Shown here: one piece after another, positions 52,965 through 61,052 of the stretch
Numbering within the stretch: position 1 is the stretch's first letter
Layout of the letters: the number at the start of each line of letters is the position of its first letter
Assembly: GCF_011068285.1 (NCBI RefSeq)
Contig: NZ_CP049616.1
Coordinates: 4,484,001-4,548,000 of the forward strand
Length of the DNA stretch: 64,000 nucleotides
Direction of reading: 5' to 3'
Source of the DNA: Flagellimonas oceani
GTDB taxonomy: Bacteria; Bacteroidota; Bacteroidia; Flavobacteriales; Flavobacteriaceae
The notes under the pieces: generated by a model
The model's database searches: none
Told to the model about the DNA's origin: nothing
The model's input: the letters and a program-made list of their open reading frames with translations, nothing else
Position numbers and translations under genes: made by a program

Positions 52965-53063
52965 AGATGTGAGATTCTAGATGTGAGATTTGAGACTGTT
53001 TTTTAGAACGAGGAGCAAAGAGTCAAGAACCAAGATAAATGAGTCAAAAAGTCTTGATTCTTG
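52965..53063. repeat. Degenerate intergenic repeats upstream of polA
   Basis: AGATGTGAGATT occurs twice (52965-52976 and 52979-52990), separated by two bases. Further on CAAGAACCAAG (53024-53034) and CTTGATTCTTG (53053-53063) form an imperfect inverted repeat. The 197-bp gap otherwise shows no gene. This looks like the decayed repeat debris common in flavobacterial intergenic regions. Confidence 0.4.
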
Positions 53064-53096
53064 TTTCCAACAGCGCAGCAGTCTTATGTCTATCAT

Positions 53097-54101
53097 CTAT
53101 TCGTAAAAACTAATGACTTCCCGGTTGTGGTGTCCATTATCGGAATACTCTCGATAGGTAAATCCGGGATGCACACAATAACCACCGGTTTCCCCATTTT
53201 TGTTGATGGCCAAGAACCCGATCTGGAAATCTTTTCGGCCTTCATTTTTCTTCATGATGCGTTTTACGCCTTCCTCACACGCTTCTTGTGGACTTTTCCC
53301 TTGACGCATCAGTTCAACGATCAAAAAACTGCCCACGGTACGAATCACTTCTTCGCCAACTCCAGTTGCGGTGGCTCCGCCCACTTCGTTATCAATGAAC
53401 AGCCCGGCGCCGATAATGGGGGAGTCCCCGACACGACCGGCAACTTTGTAGGCCATCCCACTTGTAGTGCACGCTCCGGCAATGTCCCCGTTGTCATCGA
53501 TCGCCAACATGCCAATGGTATCATGGTTTTCTATATTGATGGTGGTCTCGTATTTGGATGTTTTCAACCACTCCTCATATTGTTTTCGTGTGCTTTCCGT
53601 CAGCAGGTCCTCTTTTTTAAAACCCTGTTCGTAGGCAAACTTCTCCGCGCCCTTGCCCGCCAAAATAATATGGGGCGTTTCCTCCATTACCTTACGGGCC
53701 ACGGAAACCGGATGAACAATATTTTCCATACAGACCACAGAACCACAATTGCCGTCCTTATCCATGATACAGGCATCCAAGGTCACGTTTCCATCGCGGT
53801 CCGGTCGACCGCCCTTGCCCACAGTTTCGTTGGTTTCGTCGGCTTCCTCAACCCTAACGCCTTGCTCCACGGCATCTAGGGCATTACCTCCCGATTTTAG
53901 GACTTCCCAAGCCTTTTCGGAAGCATTAAAAAAGTTCCAAGTACACACCACAATCGGTTTTATGGGATTGGGGGCAGGAGTTGTTGTTGCGGCTGTTGCT
54001 TCTTCGGGCTTTGGTTCCGTTTTACAGGCGATCAATGTGGAGGCGGAAACCAGTCCTGCTGCGGACAGACTGGAATTTTTAAGGAATTTGCGTCGTTCCA
54101 T
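53097..54101 (-). CDS. N4-(beta-N-acetylglucosaminyl)-L-asparaginase (glycosylasparaginase)
   Basis: 334 residues. The N-terminus MERRKFLKNSSLSAAG is a twin-arginine signal followed by a lipobox-like LIAC (Cys26), so it is probably exported folded and lipid-anchored. The Ntn-hydrolase cleavage site is NHDTIGM with Thr195 as the nucleophile that becomes the N-terminus of the beta chain. GRVGDSPIIGAG and GATATGVGEEV supply the substrate pocket Arg, Asp and Thr-Gly. It closely fits the Elizabethkingia (Flavobacterium) meningoseptica enzyme, which removes asparagine from GlcNAc. It diverges from cutC with 40 bp between them. Confidence 0.93.
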   Translation of the reverse strand: MERRKFLKNSSLSAAGLVSASTLIACKTEPKPEEATAATTTPAPNPIKPIVVCTWNFFNASEKAWEVLKSGGNALDAVEQGVRVEEADETNETVGKGGRPDRDGNVTLDACIMDKDGNCGSVVCMENIVHPVSVARKVMEETPHIILAGKGAEKFAYEQGFKKEDLLTESTRKQYEEWLKTSKYETTINIENHDTIGMLAIDDNGDIAGACTTSGMAYKVAGRVGDSPIIGAGLFIDNEVGGATATGVGEEVIRTVGSFLIVELMRQGKSPQEACEEGVKRIMKKNEGRKDFQIGFLAINKNGETGGYCVHPGFTYREYSDNGHHNREVISFYE

Positions 54102-54141
54102 GGGTTGGTATGTTTAATTTTAAGGGCTATAAATATACAAT

Positions 54142-54861
54142 ATGCTGGTAGAAGTTTGTGCCAATTCCTTGGAATCGGCAAGGAACGCCGAGAGGGCGGG
54201 AGCAGATAGGATCGAACTTTGTTCGGAACTTGGTGTTGGAGGCATTACCCCGTCCGCTGGACTGATTCAATCCGTAAAGAGGGAATTGACCATCCCCATC
54301 CACATTTTGATTCGCCCCAGAGGTGGACATTTTACCTATTCCGATGCTGAATTCGAAGTAATGAAAGCCGATATTTTGGCCTGCAAGGCCTTGGGTGTAC
54401 ATGGCGTTGTTTCCGGAATTTTGATGGAGGATTTTTCCGTGGATGTGGAAAGAACAAAAGAGCTGGTGGTGCTGGCAAAACCAATGCACTTTACGTTTCA
54501 CCGAGCGTTTGATTGGGTGGCCGAGCCCGTGGAGGCCATCAAACAACTTGAAGAGCTTGGTGTACAGACTATTCTGACTTCTGGTGCCGAACCATCAGCA
54601 GAAAAAGGAATCAATAATTTGGGTGATTGGCAAGAACAAACATCAATGACTATAATGGCAGGTGGCAGTGTTTCGCCCAAGAATGCATCAAAATTTAAGG
54701 AAATTGGACTAAGGGCCATTCATTGTTCTGGCACTTCCTTTGGAAACCGAGTGGCTTTGGAAGGGAAAATCACAATGAATTCCGCAAAGCATTTGGTGGA
54801 GGATGCGGTGGCCGTTTCAGATGAGGAAACGATTCGGTCTGTTGTCAAAGCCGTTAAATAA
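54142..54861 (+). CDS. cutC: CutC-family protein
   Basis: 239 residues, a TIM-barrel. Diagnostic blocks are VEVCANSLESARNAERAGADRIELCSELGVGGITPS at the N-terminus, ILIRPRGGHFTYSD, MHFTFHRAFDW, ILTSGAEPSA and IMAGGSVSPKNA. CutC has been linked to copper homeostasis, but its biochemical role is uncertain; the conserved His and Cys residues allow metal binding. It diverges from glycosylasparaginase, a pairing that might reflect shared control rather than shared function. The phosphoesterase gene follows with its own promoter. Confidence 0.93.
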   Translation: MLVEVCANSLESARNAERAGADRIELCSELGVGGITPSAGLIQSVKRELTIPIHILIRPRGGHFTYSDAEFEVMKADILACKALGVHGVVSGILMEDFSVDVERTKELVVLAKPMHFTFHRAFDWVAEPVEAIKQLEELGVQTILTSGAEPSAEKGINNLGDWQEQTSMTIMAGGSVSPKNASKFKEIGLRAIHCSGTSFGNRVALEGKITMNSAKHLVEDAVAVSDEETIRSVVKAVK

Positions 54862-54895
54862 TAGTAAAAGGTTCTACATAATAGTAGATTAGCCC

Positions 54896-54903
54896 TAATT
54901 TTG
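54896..54903 (+). promoter_or_regulatory. -7 box upstream of the membrane phosphoesterase
   Basis: TAATTTTG matches TAnnTTTG and is only 12 bp before the ATG, so the transcript would have a leader of a few bases. No -33 TTTG is seen at 19 bp. Confidence 0.42.
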
Positions 54904-54915
54904 TAAAAAAATTGT

Positions 54916-56148
54916 ATGTCCCGATTTATCATTTTGGCAATTTTGTATGTGGTGTTGGCCGTTTATGGCTTTCAGGCATTCCGTACCTTGTTCAAAAGTC
55001 CGTTGATGCATTGGGCTTACATTATCCTTTTTTTAGGGGCACTGGTGTTTTTGACCATCAAAGTTATGACCTACGACCCCGGTGATGGGTTCAAGGGAAC
55101 CGCGGCCATTGCAGGAACCATTTTTGCTTCTTTCTTTTTGTTGGCCTTGGTGTTGGGCTTCTTTTTGATATTGGAAGATATCGTGCGGGTATTGGCTTTT
55201 GGCTATAATAAAATTGTAGGGGTTTCCAATCCCGATGCGGGTTATTTGCCCTCGCGCAGAAAATTTATAAGTGGGATTGCCCTAGGTTTGGCGGCATTGC
55301 CATTTGGAGCGTTATTGTACGGAATGTACCGTGGAAAATACAATTATCAGGTGCTCAAATATGAACTGGAGTTTGATGATCTGCCGGATGCCTTCCACAA
55401 CTATCAAATTACCCAAATTTCCGATGTGCACAGCGGTAGTTTTGATGATTTCAAGAAAGTGGAGTATGGGGTAAACCTTGTGAATGAACAGAAGAGCGAT
55501 GTGATTTTCTTTACCGGCGATATCGTGAACAACAGGTCCGAGGAACTGGAACCGTGGAAGGAGATTTTTTCCCGTTTGGATGCCAAGGATGGGGTGTATT
55601 CCATTTTGGGGAATCACGATTATGGGGATTATGCCGTTTGGGATACCGAAGAAGAGAAAGCACAGAACCTCGAGGATTTAAAGATCATGCAAAGGGATAT
55701 GGGCTTTGATCTATTGCTTAATTCCAATCGCTTTTTGGAAAAGGATGGTCAAAAGATTGCTTTGGTCGGAGTGGAGAATTGGGGCAGGGGCGGCTTTAAA
55801 AAGGCAGGTGACCTGCAAAAGGCCAAAGCGGGCATTTCCCAAGACGATTTTAAGATATTGCTGAGTCACGATCCATCCCATTGGGAGGATGTGGTGATCC
55901 ACGATGATTACCATTTTCATTTGACCCTGAGCGGACACACCCACGGTATGCAGTTTGGCGTTGAGATTCCAGGTTGGGTAAAGTGGAGTCCCATAAAATG
56001 GCGATATAAATATTGGGCCGGTATTTATAAGGAAATGGAGCAGTTCATCAACGTGAACAGAGGATTTGGATTTATAGGATACCCGGGCCGTTTTGGGATT
56101 TGGCCGGAGATATCTGTCATCACTTTGAAGAAGAAGGGATTGGCTTAA
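54916..56148 (+). CDS. Membrane-anchored metallophosphoesterase
   Basis: 410 residues. Three spans (about 3-21, 33-51, 62-86) are followed by SRRKFISGIALGLAALPFGAL (113 onward), a twin-arginine-like motif before a fourth hydrophobic stretch. The catalytic domain carries the dinuclear metal motifs in order: SDVHSG, FTGDIVNN, GNHDYGD, LSHDPSHW and LSGHTHGMQFG. Relatives such as YkuE remove phosphate from lipids or nucleotides at the membrane. The internal Tat-like motif suggests the catalytic part is periplasmic. Substrate unknown. Confidence 0.91.
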   Translation: MSRFIILAILYVVLAVYGFQAFRTLFKSPLMHWAYIILFLGALVFLTIKVMTYDPGDGFKGTAAIAGTIFASFFLLALVLGFFLILEDIVRVLAFGYNKIVGVSNPDAGYLPSRRKFISGIALGLAALPFGALLYGMYRGKYNYQVLKYELEFDDLPDAFHNYQITQISDVHSGSFDDFKKVEYGVNLVNEQKSDVIFFTGDIVNNRSEELEPWKEIFSRLDAKDGVYSILGNHDYGDYAVWDTEEEKAQNLEDLKIMQRDMGFDLLLNSNRFLEKDGQKIALVGVENWGRGGFKKAGDLQKAKAGISQDDFKILLSHDPSHWEDVVIHDDYHFHLTLSGHTHGMQFGVEIPGWVKWSPIKWRYKYWAGIYKEMEQFINVNRGFGFIGYPGRFGIWPEISVITLKKKGLA

Positions 56149-56206
56149 GTTTTCACTTTGATTGGCTAAAGCGTTGCAAGGCTGTAAAAAAATTCACATT
56201 TTTTCT

Positions 56207-56214
56207 TACTTTTG
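56207..56214 (+). promoter_or_regulatory. -7 box of the thioredoxin-like gene
   Basis: TACTTTTG matches TAnnTTTG and lies 19 bp before the ATG at 56234. No clear -33 element is seen. Confidence 0.42.
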
Positions 56215-56233
56215 ACTGTAAACCTTAGAATAC

Positions 56234-56533
56234 ATGTCCAAATTCGGAGAACTTATAGATTTACAAGTCCCAGTTTTATTAGACTTTTATGCGGAATGGA
56301 ACGAGCAGTCTACCTCAATGCATCCTGTATTGCGTGATGTTGCCGCCGCCCTTGGCGACAAGGGAAAGGTCATAAAAATTGACGTGGACAAGAACAAGGA
56401 ACTTTCGCAGGCACTCCGTATTAAGGGGTTGCCCACTTTAATGATCTACAAAAAAGGAGAGATGGTCTGGCGCCAAAGTGGAGAGCAGGACGCCAATACG
56501 CTCATCGGCATTTTAAACGAATATATTCAATAA
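56234..56533 (+). CDS. Thioredoxin-fold protein lacking the CxxC active site
   Basis: 99 residues, the length of a bare thioredoxin domain, with no signal peptide. The fold is clear: VPVLLDFYAEW strand, a helix with HPVLRDVAAALGDKGK, VIKIDVDKNKELSQALRIKGLPTLMIYKKGEMVWRQSGEQD with the cis-proline in GLPT. In place of the usual WCGPC the sequence reads W22-N-E-Q-S26; both redox cysteines are gone and there is no other cysteine. It cannot be a thiol-disulfide reductase; a structural or chaperone-like role is inference. It has its own promoter and a strong terminator. Confidence 0.9.
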   Translation: MSKFGELIDLQVPVLLDFYAEWNEQSTSMHPVLRDVAAALGDKGKVIKIDVDKNKELSQALRIKGLPTLMIYKKGEMVWRQSGEQDANTLIGILNEYIQ

Positions 56534-56563
56534 AAAAGCGAGGTTTCGACCTCGCTTTTTTTT
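56532..56563. terminator. Bidirectional terminator with UUCG-type loop
   Basis: AAAAAAGCGAGGT-TTCG-ACCTCGCTTTTTT is a 13-bp perfect stem with a TTCG tetraloop, followed by TT on the plus strand and by a matching A-run on the other side. It serves the thioredoxin-like gene and the convergent DUF2723 gene. Confidence 0.93.
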
Positions 56564-56564
56564 G

Positions 56565-59500
56565 CTATTCTTTTTCCGGAATTATGGAGTCCGGAATGTT
56601 GTCCGGTGCATCAATCGGAACGGAGCTTTCCATGTCCGGGTCTATTGGAGGGATCGATTCATCCATTACATCCTCCTCCTCATCTACAAATTGGGAGAAC
56701 TTATCTATGTATTCATTAAAAATGATCGTTTCCGACTCTGCCAATTCCTTATCTCCATTTTCAATCAAGATATCAATGTTTCTGCGGTAGGCCTGCATGT
56801 CGGATAGAATGTCGTCTATTTTATCGTATTGCTCGTCCAAAGGAATGTTGGCGTAGTATTCCAGATGTTCTTGATAGACATTCTTGAGCTTGTTGAACAG
56901 TTCGCGCGCTTTTTGGGTTTCCCCCACTTTGTAATAACCGTCTACAAATGGTTCCACAAAGGCATAGAAATAATAATGGTCCACTGGCATGTTCTCCATG
57001 GCAATGTTGATCACATCTTTGGCCTCGTCGATTTTGTTTTCTGCGATCATTGTTTCCATCAAGCGGGCCAAATTACTTCTGAAAGAAAGTCCCTGCGAAC
57101 GTGTTTGGGGGTCGTGGTAGATATCATCGCTTCCTGAGTTGCCCCATTCCCAATCCTTGACGATGTCGTACATCAGATCGGAATCGATTCGACCCATTTC
57201 AAAAGAATTTCGGTTCGGTGTTTTTATGGGCACCAATTTGTACACCAGACCATCGAGTTGAAGGTAATCCTTCATCCAAATGTATTCTGCGCTGTCAAAA
57301 CTACCTCCAGAGAAATAGATGGGACGTTTCCAATCGTTGTTGGCGATGATGTCCAACATCAATATCCTGTTCTTTGGAAGTGCCCCGGTAGGTAAGTCGA
57401 TATCGATATAATCTACGATCAAAGCGGAATCTTTTTCTTTGACCAACCCGCTTTCCAATACATTTTGTTTGTTGACAGGAATCCTGATCTTATTGGTGGG
57501 GTAATACACAATATCCAAAGTGCTTTCGGAATAATTGCTAAGATCGGCACCTTGATTGGTCAAAATATGTCTGAATTTGGTTTGTGGCTTGTCACTGCCC
57601 ACCCAATTCATAAAATCCTTAATGTCCCATCTATTGTCGGTAACCTCTTGATAATAGATGGCATCCCTGGTTCCGTAGCTGTACTTGTCGTGTGTTAATT
57701 GTGATGGTATGGGGTCGCTTTCGTACGCTTTGCGTTTCATTTGGTCGATGTACCAATCCGTAGCGAACAAACTTGTATTGATTACCCTTACATCGGTACG
57801 ATACTTTTCAATTTCCTGAGCATACCAAATTGGGAAGGTATCGTTGTCCCCGATGGTGAACAACATGGCGCCAGCATCTTCTTGGCAGGAATCCAGATAG
57901 GCTTTTGCGGTGGCCGGTGCGGTGTACCTGTCCGACCGGTCATGGTCGTCCCAGTTTTGGAAGGCCATCAACAGGGGCACGACCAATAAACATAAGGTTG
58001 TGATGGCGGGTGCGGCAATTTTGGCGGAAATCAGTTTTTTAAACTCTTCAAAAAGTCCGTATACACCTATCCCTATCCAAATACAGAAAACGTAGAAGGA
58101 TCCCACTAAGGAATAATCCCTTTCCCTGGGCTGAAAAATGTAGGGGTTGGTGTAAAACTGTATGGCAAGTCCCGTGAACATAAAGAACACAAACAGTACC
58201 CAAAACTGTTTGGGGTTTCTGGATACTTGGAACACAATTCCTAAGATGCCCAATAATAAGGGAAGAAAGAAGTAGGTGTTTCGGCCTTTATTGTTTTTCC
58301 AGTCGCTCGGAAGATTTTCTTGACTTCCCAAACGGATGCTGTCGATAAAATTGATGCCGCTCAGCCAATTTCCGTTTTCATCGTACCGGCCTTGCATATC
58401 GTTTTGCTTCCCTACAAAGTTCCACATAAAGTAGCGCATGTACATATAGCTGAACTGGAAATCAAACAGGTATTCAAGGTTTTGTCCCAATGTGGGTGGT
58501 TGCACTTCAATGTATTCCCCAAATTCCCTTAAAAAGCGAATATATTGTTCGGTGTCGAGCTCTCCTTGTGAATAGGCCGTTTTGAATTGGTTTACGGCTT
58601 GGCGAAGGTCGTTGTTGGAGATGTATTCGGATTTTATCCGAAACTCGAGGGCGCCAAAATAGCGCATATAGTTTTCGGCATGTTGGTCGCTCCACATCCG
58701 TGGCAAAAGCCCCACATGCTTTTCGTTGGGTCCCGGAATCGCACCTTTATAATGGTTTACGATAACATATTTGCCCAGTTCGAGGTCCTTTTCATACTTG
58801 GGGCTGTCGTCCCTGTCCTCTCCAGAAGGGGCAAAGGTATCCGAGTAGTAGGCGCCATAAACGGGACTGTCAACCCCCGGGTATTGTTCCCTGTTGTAGT
58901 AGGCCAGTAGTGCCCGTGCATCGGCAGGGTTGTTTTCGTTGACGACTGTTTTTGCATTTGCCCTGATGGGAAGCATCAACCATGACGAGAACCCAAGGAT
59001 GAGGAACATCAAACAGAGCACCACAATATTGGCATTGTAGTAATTGTGTTTTCGGGTATACCTCAAACCGAAATAGAAAGCGGCCACAAATAAAAGTCCC
59101 ATAATGATGGATCCCGAATTAAAGGGAAGCCCGATTTCGTTGATAAAGAACACTTCGCTCCAACCAAACAGCTCCAATACGTAGGTCAACGAAAATTTAT
59201 ACACCAAAATAAGAACGGCAATCACCACTATGTTGGCCAACAAAAAGTTTTTTACCGTGGTGGTCTTGTATTTTTTGAAATAGTAGAGCAATCCAATGGA
59301 TGGAATGGCCAGGAAGCCCATAAACTGTATTCCGAAGGTAAGCCCGATCACAAACGAAATGAGCATGAGCCAACGGTGCCCTCTGGGGTCGCCCAGATTG
59401 TCCGTCCATTTTAAGCCCAGCCACATTAATAGGGACATGATCAAACTGGCCATACCGTATACCTCGGTCTCAACGGCATTGAACCAAAAACTATCCGAAA

Positions 59501-59903
59501 AAGTAAAGGCGAGCGCACCGACCAAACCACTTCCCAAGATGGCGATGGCCTTGCTATCGGTCATTTTTTCCTTTTTAACGATCAACTTTCCCGTTAAGTT
59601 GGTAATGGTCCAAAAAGTGAACAAAACTGCGAAAGCACTGGATACGATGGATACAGCGTTTACCATGAGGGCGATCTTGGTCTCGTCGCCAAAGGCGAAC
59701 ATGGCAAAAAAGGCGCCTATCATTTGCAAAAGCGGAGCTCCCGGTGGGTGCCCTACCTGTAACTTTGCCGAGGTGGAAATATATTCCCCTGCATCCCAAA
59801 AACTTCCTGTGGGTTCTACGGTCAGGGCATAAACTATAAACGCTATGGCGAAGGATGCCCACCCTAGGATGGTATCCCATTTTTTGAAGTCTTTTACAAA
59901 CAT
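56565..59903 (-). CDS. DUF2723 family integral membrane protein (GT-C glycosyltransferase-like)
   Basis: 1112 residues. The N-terminal DUF2723 region (about 10-200) has FVYALTVEPTGSFWDAGEYISTSAKLQVGHPPGAPL, where the early Asp-Ala-Gly-Glu acidic site resembles that of protein O-mannosyltransferases (TMEM260 relatives). About 11-13 spans follow to residue 680. The large C-terminal part is soluble (DNDTFPIWYAQEIEKYRTDVRV, SLLFATDWYIDQMKRKAYE-like segment) and ends in helical repeats and an acidic Pro-rich tail (EEDVMDESIPPIDPDMESS). Likely role: transfer of a lipid-linked sugar to periplasmic proteins or glycans; this is from the family. Confidence 0.9.
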   Translation of the reverse strand: MFVKDFKKWDTILGWASFAIAFIVYALTVEPTGSFWDAGEYISTSAKLQVGHPPGAPLLQMIGAFFAMFAFGDETKIALMVNAVSIVSSAFAVLFTFWTITNLTGKLIVKKEKMTDSKAIAILGSGLVGALAFTFSDSFWFNAVETEVYGMASLIMSLLMWLGLKWTDNLGDPRGHRWLMLISFVIGLTFGIQFMGFLAIPSIGLLYYFKKYKTTTVKNFLLANIVVIAVLILVYKFSLTYVLELFGWSEVFFINEIGLPFNSGSIIMGLLFVAAFYFGLRYTRKHNYYNANIVVLCLMFLILGFSSWLMLPIRANAKTVVNENNPADARALLAYYNREQYPGVDSPVYGAYYSDTFAPSGEDRDDSPKYEKDLELGKYVIVNHYKGAIPGPNEKHVGLLPRMWSDQHAENYMRYFGALEFRIKSEYISNNDLRQAVNQFKTAYSQGELDTEQYIRFLREFGEYIEVQPPTLGQNLEYLFDFQFSYMYMRYFMWNFVGKQNDMQGRYDENGNWLSGINFIDSIRLGSQENLPSDWKNNKGRNTYFFLPLLLGILGIVFQVSRNPKQFWVLFVFFMFTGLAIQFYTNPYIFQPRERDYSLVGSFYVFCIWIGIGVYGLFEEFKKLISAKIAAPAITTLCLLVVPLLMAFQNWDDHDRSDRYTAPATAKAYLDSCQEDAGAMLFTIGDNDTFPIWYAQEIEKYRTDVRVINTSLFATDWYIDQMKRKAYESDPIPSQLTHDKYSYGTRDAIYYQEVTDNRWDIKDFMNWVGSDKPQTKFRHILTNQGADLSNYSESTLDIVYYPTNKIRIPVNKQNVLESGLVKEKDSALIVDYIDIDLPTGALPKNRILMLDIIANNDWKRPIYFSGGSFDSAEYIWMKDYLQLDGLVYKLVPIKTPNRNSFEMGRIDSDLMYDIVKDWEWGNSGSDDIYHDPQTRSQGLSFRSNLARLMETMIAENKIDEAKDVINIAMENMPVDHYYFYAFVEPFVDGYYKVGETQKARELFNKLKNVYQEHLEYYANIPLDEQYDKIDDILSDMQAYRRNIDILIENGDKELAESETIIFNEYIDKFSQFVDEEEDVMDESIPPIDPDMESSVPIDAPDNIPDSIIPEKE

Positions 59904-60025
59904 AAGAGTTGGTTGTTAACCGAATTGTGGCGAATTTAGTAAATATAGAACAGAAGCCTAGCCCTTTTTGGAAAACCTTTAACACCCATGTTCAAGAAAA
60001 ATAGCGTGTATTCTTGTCAAAAATA

Positions 60026-60056
60026 TTTGTTGAAACCAAAGTTTGTTTTAAATTTG
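60026..60056 (+). promoter_or_regulatory. tRNA-Gln promoter, full Bacteroidota consensus
   Basis: TTTG (60026-60029), 19 bp, then TAAATTTG (60049-60056) is a complete match to TTTG-N19-TAnnTTTG. The tRNA begins 42 bp after the -7 box. It has the same spacing as the rplM promoter. Confidence 0.82.
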
Positions 60057-60097
60057 CACGCTCAAAAGCTGGATCAAATTTAGCTTTTATATGGTAC

Positions 60098-60169
60098 TGG
60101 CCTATGGTGTAATTGGTAACACAGCTGATTTTGGTTCAGTCGTTCAAGGTTCGAGTCCTTGTAGGCCAA
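60098..60169 (+). tRNA. tRNA-Gln (anticodon TTG)
   Basis: 72 bases. Acceptor TGGCCTA pairs with TAGGCCA, the D-arm is GGTGTAATTGGTAACAC, and the anticodon stem GCTGA/TCAGT has the loop TTTTGGT (anticodon 60131-60133). The T-arm is CAAGGTTCGAGTCCTTG. The discriminator is A; CCA is not encoded. It reads CAA/CAG codons. Confidence 0.97.
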
Positions 60170-60170
60170 C

Positions 60171-60210
60171 AAAAAGCCCCTTAAATCATCGGATTTAAGG
60201 GGCTTTTTTT
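60171..60210 (+). terminator. Terminator of tRNA-Gln
   Basis: AAAAAGCCCCTTAAATC-ATCG-GATTTAAGGGGCTTTTT is a 17-bp perfect stem followed by more Ts. On the other strand it can also serve the CxxxCxxCC protein gene that ends at 60228. Confidence 0.93.
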
Positions 60211-60227
60211 ATTGATTTTCTTCCAAG

Positions 60228-60830
60228 CTACACAATTTGCTTGTCCATATTGGGGATGGGCCTGTAGGTATAATATTGCAGCACCTCTTCCAACGCCATT
60301 TTTAGCGCTTTGTTGATGGGCATTATTTTGGAGCCTAGCTGATAGTCGATTTGGGTCAATTGCATGTAATAGTCCGTAAAAACGGGAACATACAATCCCT
60401 CGGTAATGGCTTTGGTGGTTTTCTGGTAACTGTCCGCTTGTTCCTCTTTGATCACCTTGCAGGTGGCCAATCGTAGATTACCGTACTTGTCCTTACTGGC
60501 CGCATATCCAAATAGCCTGCAAATAAGTCCCCTGTGGCGATAACTTCCGCAATGCCCTTTGCTCAAAATGGAAACAGGGGTCAACAGAAAGCAAGTCTGC
60601 TCAGCGGACGAACTTAACGTATCCAGTGCCTCTTCCGCCTTGCCCGATAAAAATAGCTGGAATGCCCAGGGTAAAAACTCCAAAGGTGAAGCATCAATAT
60701 TTGGAAAAGTGCAACATTTTCCACATCCAGAAACACAGCCAAGTTTCGATTTTTCCTGAAATTGCCGGGTCTCTAGCTCCAACTGGTCGAATAACGTTTC
60801 AACCGATCGGACTTTCTGATCTAGTGTCAT
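60228..60830 (-). CDS. YkgJ-type CxxxCxxCC metal-binding domain protein
   Basis: 200 residues. The cysteine motif GCVSGCGKCC lies at about 31-40; further cysteines follow in CFLLTP, GHCGSYRHRGLICRLFG and LATCKVI, as in the UPF0153/YkgJ family, which is thought to hold zinc or an iron-sulfur cluster. The N-terminal helix is amphipathic, and the C-terminus is helical with a YYTYRPIP tail. The function of the family is not known. It is convergent with tRNA-Gln and shares its terminator. Confidence 0.83.
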   Translation of the reverse strand: MTLDQKVRSVETLFDQLELETRQFQEKSKLGCVSGCGKCCTFPNIDASPLEFLPWAFQLFLSGKAEEALDTLSSSAEQTCFLLTPVSILSKGHCGSYRHRGLICRLFGYAASKDKYGNLRLATCKVIKEEQADSYQKTTKAITEGLYVPVFTDYYMQLTQIDYQLGSKIMPINKALKMALEEVLQYYTYRPIPNMDKQIV

Positions 60831-61052
60831 TATTGGAGGCCGAAATTAGCTCTTATTTTGATTCGTGATGAAAATATTTTTTAAAACTAATGCGGATTTG
60901 AAGGTTTCTTCAACATGCGATCAAAATTTATACAATGGTCAATTGACTTTATTGGTAGTAATTTGATATTTAGGATTGTAGCATTCAAAAAATAATTCCA
61001 TATTTGGAATATCTACGCAGCATTTACCCCAAATCTTTTATTAACCTATTAA

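Noticed and set aside
53061..53879. 272-codon plus-strand frame opposite glycosylasparaginase
   Set aside because: Antisense shadow; composition is random-like, and the minus strand encodes an intact Ntn hydrolase.
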